Below, one piece after another: positions 6,559-10,105 of a stretch of DNA of 10,105 nt (position 1 is the stretch's first letter; every line of letters begins with the position of its first letter). The translations under genes were made by a program, and so were the position numbers. The DNA is from JAJKIP01 sp040509055 (lineage in GTDB: Bacteria > Bacteroidota > Bacteroidia > Chitinophagales > Chitinophagaceae). The notes beneath the pieces were generated by a model, which was not told where the DNA came from, made no database searches, and saw only the letters and a list, made by a program, of their open reading frames with translations. The stretch lies in contig JBEVLT010000377.1 of assembly GCA_040509055.1 (NCBI GenBank), forward strand, positions 1-10,105. Reading direction: 5' to 3'.

Positions 6559-6566
6559 CAAAGTTA
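6559..6566 (-). promoter_or_regulatory. Possible -7 promoter box for mrp
   Basis: The minus strand reads TAACTTTG, a full TAnnTTTG match, and would give a leader of about 30 bases before the ATG at 6523. No good -33 element was found at 17-23 bp. A second TTTG (complement of 6527-6530) lies 3 bp before the ATG but lacks the TA. Confidence 0.4.
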
Positions 6567-6612
6567 ACCATTAGAGGGGGCAAAATGTTTTACAAAATCA
6601 GCAACTTGTCTT

Positions 6613-6620
6613 TATTTTTG
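6613..6620 (+). promoter_or_regulatory. -7 promoter box for the CarboxypepD_reg-like gene
   Basis: TATTTTTG matches TAnnTTTG and sits 5 bp (GCACC) before the GTG start at 6626, the same geometry as at the SDR gene. A leaderless transcript is implied. The -33 region has only a weak GTTT at 6587-6590. Confidence 0.5.
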
Positions 6621-6625
6621 GCACC

Positions 6626-7264
6626 GTGAAGAAAATTGTACACTACCTCCTGCTTGCTGTTTTCCTGGTACCTGCAGCTGCCAATGCGCAGTTCGAAACG
6701 GCCCGTGATTCCGTGGTGCAGCTCTACGGCGTCATCATGACCGCCGACAGCCTGGTAGGCATACCGGCAGTAAGCGTAGCGATAAAAGGCCAGAACCGTG
6801 GAACGCTGACCAATAACGACGGCGTTTTCTCCATCGCGGTGCTCAAGGGCGACCAGATCGAATTCACCCACGTCAGCTACAAGTCCAAGCTCATTACCGT
6901 TCCCCGCGATATCGAAGGCAACCAGTACAGCGTCATCCAGCTGATGGTCGCCGACACGGTTTATTTACCGGCCACCATCATCAAGGCGCGGCCGACCCCG
7001 GAACAGTTCGCCCGCGATTTCGTCAATGCCAACGTACCGGATGACGATATCGAGATCGCCCGGAGAAACACCAGCGCGGCTACCCGGCGGGCGCTGATGC
7101 AGGTAACCCCCGGCGATGGCGGCGAAGCTACCCGCGTCCAGTTCAACAAGGTAGCCAACCGTGCCGTGTACCAGGGCCAGACCCCTCCCATGAATATCTT
7201 CAACCCTGCGGCCTGGGCCGATTTTATCCAGGCATGGAAACGCGGCGATTTCAAGAATAAATAG
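6626..7264 (+). CDS. Secreted CarboxypepD_reg-like domain protein
   Basis: 212 residues starting with GTG. The N-terminus is a Sec signal peptide (MKKIVHYLLLAVFLVPAAANA, cleavage expected after Ala21). Residues 33-105 form a carboxypeptidase-regulatory-like beta-sandwich: VQLYGVIMTADSLVGIPAVS, then GTLTNNDGVFSI, then EFTHVSYKSKLI. This is the domain at the front of many TonB-dependent receptors, but here it stands alone with about 100 further residues and no plug or barrel. The tail has a conserved-looking PTPEQFARDFVNANVP segment and a polar region. It is probably periplasmic or surface-associated. The molecular role is not known. It is divergent from mrp, with 154 bp before the next gene. 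Confidence 0.88.
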   Translation: MKKIVHYLLLAVFLVPAAANAQFETARDSVVQLYGVIMTADSLVGIPAVSVAIKGQNRGTLTNNDGVFSIAVLKGDQIEFTHVSYKSKLITVPRDIEGNQYSVIQLMVADTVYLPATIIKARPTPEQFARDFVNANVPDDDIEIARRNTSAATRRALMQVTPGDGGEATRVQFNKVANRAVYQGQTPPMNIFNPAAWADFIQAWKRGDFKNK

Positions 7265-7352
7265 GGTACCCCGGACAACACAATTGATGCAACCGGCTTG
7301 ACAGCGCTGCTGATCCTCCCCTGTATGCTATCCTGTATAATCCCGAACTGCT

Positions 7353-7360
7353 TACTTTTG
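7353..7360 (+). promoter_or_regulatory. -7 promoter box for the 3-hydroxybutyryl-CoA dehydrogenase gene
   Basis: TACTTTTG is a full TAnnTTTG match, 58 bp before the ATG at 7419. The leader so defined contains the 16-bp palindrome at 7389-7404 and a possible ribosome binding site GGGAG at 7406-7410. A TTGACA at 7298 has no suitable -10 partner and is taken as chance. Confidence 0.45.
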
Positions 7361-7388
7361 CAGCCAGCGATTACTCACTTCTAAAATC

Positions 7389-7404
7389 ATCCGCTGCAGC
7401 GGAT
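7389..7404. promoter_or_regulatory. Perfect 16-bp palindrome in the hbd leader
   Basis: ATCCGCTGCAGCGGAT is fully self-complementary and lies between the -7 box (7353-7360) and GGGAG (7406-7410). It could be an operator for a dimeric repressor placed after the transcription start. In RNA it could be a 6-bp stem with a UGCA loop next to the ribosome binding site. Which of these, if either, is unproven. Confidence 0.45.
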
Positions 7405-7418
7405 CGGGAGAAAACCAT

Positions 7419-8308
<890 letters not shown>

Positions 8309-8309
<1 letters not shown>

Positions 8310-8322
8310 AAAGTTTGAGGTT
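8309..8322 (-). repeat. Heptad repeat pair G
   Basis: On the minus strand, AACCTCA (8322-8316) is followed by a degenerate AACTTTT (8315-8309), touching the hbd stop codon and pointing toward hbd. It is short and would be ignored without the better arrays elsewhere. Confidence 0.45.
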
Positions 8323-8345
8323 AGTTGCTTAATCGCAGCGCTCTT

Positions 8346-8368
8346 ACTGATTCGAATCAGTTTTATTT
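8346..8368 (+). terminator. Rho-independent terminator after hbd
   Basis: The perfect 16-bp palindrome ACTGATTCGAATCAGT (8346-8361) is followed by TTTATTT. In RNA this is a 6-bp stem with a UCGA loop and a U-rich tail, 37 bp after the hbd stop. The stem is AU-rich, so termination may be modest. Confidence 0.55.
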
Positions 8369-8389
8369 CAGTGTTTGAGGTGCGATGTT
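8369..8389 (-). repeat. Heptad repeat array H
   Basis: Minus-strand units AACATCG (8389-8383), CACCTCA (8382-8376) and AACACTG (8375-8369), directly after the hbd terminator and pointing toward hbd. Bases 8372-8379 are the inverse of 8520-8527 in array I. Confidence 0.6.
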
Positions 8390-8393
8390 CTCC

Positions 8394-8492
8394 TCATTCG
8401 AAAAGATTTATTACAGGGAAGTAGGCCGTAGCTGAAAAGGCAACAGTTGCGGTCATCGTAATCATAATAATTCCTGACAGCAGGAAAAGCAT
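8394..8492 (-). CDS. Possible 32-residue hydrophobic peptide
   Basis: An ATG ORF on the minus strand, 55 bp downstream of the DUF1801 gene in the same direction. It would encode one hydrophobic segment (MLFLLSGIIMITMTATVAFS) and a short tail ending NLFE, like a small single-span membrane peptide. There is no clear ribosome binding site. Its 5' part overlaps a 6-bp hairpin (TTCCTG/CAGGAA, 8471-8486), which could instead be a weak terminator for the DUF1801 transcript. ORFs this short arise often by chance; support is only composition and position between arrays H and I. Confidence 0.2.
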   Translation of the reverse strand: MLFLLSGIIMITMTATVAFSATAYFPVINLFE

Positions 8493-8509
8493 TGTTTCAG
8501 GACTGTTCG

Positions 8510-8537
8510 CACATCAAATCTCAAACATCGAACCCGG
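8510..8537 (+). repeat. Heptad repeat array I
   Basis: Four units in phase: CACATCA, AATCTCA, AACATCG and AACCCGG. The array ends 10 bp before the DUF1801 stop codon and points toward that gene. Confidence 0.7.
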
Positions 8538-8547
8538 TAAAAGGATA

Positions 8548-9003
8548 TTACCGTTTCACATTCTTTTCATACACATCGATCCAATCTTTCACGCTTACTT
8601 TCTTTACCAGCTCAGCGATCAGTTTGTAAGGGATATGTTCCGGTTTTTTAAACCGTACACAACCTTTTCCCATATCCGGTTTGGCAGCACTGTGCTTCGG
8701 GTACTCTGCCGTAAACCATTCCAGCAGCTCCGGCATGGCATACAGCCCCATGTGGTAAAAAGCAATGAAGTTTTTCTGCGAAGCGATGCTCATAAAAGGC
8801 AGCGGCTGTTTGGGATCGCAGTGATAGCCTGCCGGATAAATCTCGTGCGGCACCGCATACCCGGGCATGCCATAGGCCATTCCTTCCCGGAAGCCTTTGG
8901 GCAGGTTTTTCACGATCGCCTCCCGCAGGGTGGCTACAGCTGATTTACGGTCTTCGGGCAGCTCGTCAAGGTATTGTTCTGCCGTAGTTGCTTTGGATGG
9001 CAT
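8548..9003 (-). CDS. DUF1801 domain protein
   Basis: 151 residues matching the DUF1801/YdhG-like fold, a small alpha/beta domain found in proteins sometimes annotated as iron chaperones. Recognisable parts are YLDELPEDRKSAVATLREAI, the glycine-rich turn FREGMAYGMPGYAVP, PFMSIASQKNFIAFYHMGLY, DMGKGCVRFKKPEHIP, and the C-terminal helix ending DVYEKNVKR. It is cytoplasmic with no signal peptide. Biochemical function is not established. It is divergent from the aldo/keto reductase across 65 bp. TAAAATTG on the minus strand (9048-9055) is one base from a -7 box. Confidence 0.9.
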   Translation of the reverse strand: MPSKATTAEQYLDELPEDRKSAVATLREAIVKNLPKGFREGMAYGMPGYAVPHEIYPAGYHCDPKQPLPFMSIASQKNFIAFYHMGLYAMPELLEWFTAEYPKHSAAKPDMGKGCVRFKKPEHIPYKLIAELVKKVSVKDWIDVYEKNVKR

Positions 9004-9068
9004 AGACTAAAATTTGAGAGTTAACCGGAAACAATCGCGTCCCGGTGCAATTTTAAGTAATTTCCGGC

Positions 9069-9962
9069 ATGCAATACAAACAATTGGGTACCTCAGACTT
9101 ACAGGTGAGTGAAATCGGGTTTGGCTGCATGTCGCTTGAAGAAAAGGACAATAATGAATTACTGCATCAGGCTATCGGGGCCGGTATCAATTTCTTTGAC
9201 ACGGCAGATTTGTACCGGAAGGGATTGAACGAGGAAATGGTGGGTAAAGCGCTGAAAGGAAAACGCAGCCAGGTGATCCTCGCTACCAAGGTGGGCAACC
9301 AATGGCGCAGCGACGGCAGCGGCTGGGACTGGAATCCGCGCAAGGATTATATCCTGTCGGCTGCCGAAAAAAGCCTGCAGCGCCTGCAGACCGGTCACAT
9401 CGACCTGTACCAGCTGCATGGCGGCACCATCGATGACCCGATGGACGAAACGATCGAAGCATTTGAACTCCTGCAGCAGCAAGGCAAGATCCGCTATTAT
9501 GGTATTTCTTCCATTCGTCCCAATGTGATCAGGGAGTATGTACGCCGGTCCCGTATCGTAAGCGTGATGATGCAGTACAGCCTGCTGGACCGCCGGCCGG
9601 AGAGCTGCGGGGTGACGGACCTGCTGCGCCAACACCGGATCGGCATACTGGCCAGAGGTTCGCTGGCGCAGGGCCTGCTGGCCGGCAAGCCTGCCAAAAG
9701 TTTTTTGAACTATACGGCAGAACAGGTGAAGGATGCTGCCGGTGCCATCGGCAGGGTGGCCGGAGAAAGTTATACTACTTCGCAGGTGGGCATCGGCTTC
9801 GCCCTGCATCACCCGGCCATTACATCGGCCGTGGCAGGCATTCGTACCGCCGCCCAGCTGGCCGCGATAACCGGCGGCTTGGGTCTCCCCGCTCTTTCAG
9901 AAAGGGACATGGACCTGCTGGCAAGGTCCATTCCCGTCAACCATTACGACGCACATTTGTAG
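9069..9962 (+). CDS. Aldo/keto reductase
   Basis: NADPH-dependent (beta/alpha)8-barrel oxidoreductase of 297 residues; substrate cannot be read from the sequence. The catalytic tetrad is complete: Asp44 and Tyr49 in NFFDTADLYRKGLNE, Lys74 in ATKVG, His117 in DLYQLHGG. The opening YKQLGTSDLQVSEIGFGCMSL and the late segment GIGFALHHPAITSAVAGIRT (cofactor-binding end) are typical of the AKR group related to yeast/plant general-stress reductases. There is no signal peptide. The start fits the family and no earlier in-frame start is needed. It is divergent from DUF1801 and followed by a hairpin 15 bp after the stop. Confidence 0.95.
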   Translation: MQYKQLGTSDLQVSEIGFGCMSLEEKDNNELLHQAIGAGINFFDTADLYRKGLNEEMVGKALKGKRSQVILATKVGNQWRSDGSGWDWNPRKDYILSAAEKSLQRLQTGHIDLYQLHGGTIDDPMDETIEAFELLQQQGKIRYYGISSIRPNVIREYVRRSRIVSVMMQYSLLDRRPESCGVTDLLRQHRIGILARGSLAQGLLAGKPAKSFLNYTAEQVKDAAGAIGRVAGESYTTSQVGIGFALHHPAITSAVAGIRTAAQLAAITGGLGLPALSERDMDLLARSIPVNHYDAHL

Positions 9963-9972
9963 CCGGTACAAA

Positions 9973-10000
9973 CAAAAAGGCTGCCTTTGCAGACAGCCTT
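9973..10000 (-). terminator. Terminator-like hairpin, best oriented for a minus-strand gene
   Basis: AAGGCTG (9977-9983) pairs with CAGCCTT (9994-10000), with a further 2 bp beyond one C/A mismatch and a 4-base loop. On the minus strand the stem is followed by TTTTTG, an intrinsic terminator layout for a gene entering from the right. On the plus strand the tail (CCTGGG) is poor, though the hairpin may still mark the end of the reductase transcript. Confidence 0.6.
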
Positions 10001-10046
10001 CCTGGGCGATAAATCATTGTTCGGTGTAAGAGGTGACAAGTAAAAT

Positions 10047-10105
10047 TTACGCCTGGTTCTTCACAGACCTGGATTTTGAAACGGGGATTCTTTCGGGATA
10101 TTGGT
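10047..10105 (-). CDS. C-terminal end of an unidentified protein (partial)
   Basis: The minus strand is open from the window edge to TAA at 10047-10049 and would encode a basic tail ending IPVSKSRSVKNQA. The terminator-like hairpin 47 bp further on has the right polarity for it. Only about 19 codons are visible, too few to name a family, and another frame is also open here. Confidence 0.3.
   Translation of the reverse strand, partial: QYPERIPVSKSRSVKNQA

Noticed and set aside
5384..6574. 396-codon plus-strand ORF rich in His, Gly and Arg
   Set aside because: It is the antisense shadow of mrp, whose motifs are unmistakable on the minus strand.
7264..7271. GGGTACCC palindrome at the end of the CarboxypepD_reg-like gene
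   Set aside because: Only 8 bp, no T-tract, and partly within the stop codon; not supported as a terminator.
7298..7329. TTGACA with a distant TATGCT, resembling a sigma-70 promoter
   Set aside because: The spacing is about 20 bp and this consensus is not used by the main Bacteroidota sigma factor; a proper TAnnTTTG box lies downstream.

Overview
The window looks like the chromosome of a Bacteroidota bacterium, probably of the Chitinophagaceae type. The evidence is the protein families and their sequence style (an Mrp protein of the Bacteroidota form, a CarboxypepD_reg-like exported protein, an HAAO/ACMSD pair), promoter -7 boxes of the TAnnTTTG type instead of sigma-70 -10 boxes, and weak or absent Shine-Dalgarno sequences. 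No mobile element, CRISPR array, tRNA or rRNA gene was seen.

Layout. (1) 77-3564 holds part of a tryptophan/kynurenine catabolic locus. An atypical SDR (minus strand) is divergent from 3-hydroxyanthranilate 3,4-dioxygenase. Then come a possible 57-residue ORF, ACMSD, and a membrane protein coupled to ACMSD through an ATGA stop/start overlap. The dioxygenase opens the ring of 3-hydroxyanthranilate and ACMSD decarboxylates the product, which diverts carbon from quinolinate/NAD to 2-aminomuconate semialdehyde. The later enzymes of that route are not in the window. (2) 3561-5131, minus strand: a PaiB-like FMN-binding protein followed by a lipoprotein glycerophosphodiester phosphodiesterase. The latter converges with the membrane protein so tightly that the two stop codons share the bases TTAA. 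(3) 5432-8309: an Mrp/ApbC-type ATPase (minus) divergent from a secreted CarboxypepD_reg-like protein, then 3-hydroxybutyryl-CoA dehydrogenase. (4) 8548-9962: a DUF1801 protein (minus) divergent from an aldo/keto reductase. The right edge has a terminator-like hairpin and probably the last codons of a minus-strand gene.

The most unusual structure is not a gene. Several intergenic regions carry short arrays of a degenerate 7-bp unit, about AAC-N-T/C-C-A/G, in strict heptamer phase. In all three large internal gaps the left-hand arrays lie on the minus strand and the right-hand arrays on the plus strand. Blocks of genes are therefore bracketed by arrays pointing inward. Equivalently, each gap is a 230-310 bp element with heptad inverted repeats at its ends. 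The best pair is a 13-bp perfect inverted match around the 57-codon ORF. This may be a repeat family typical of the genome.
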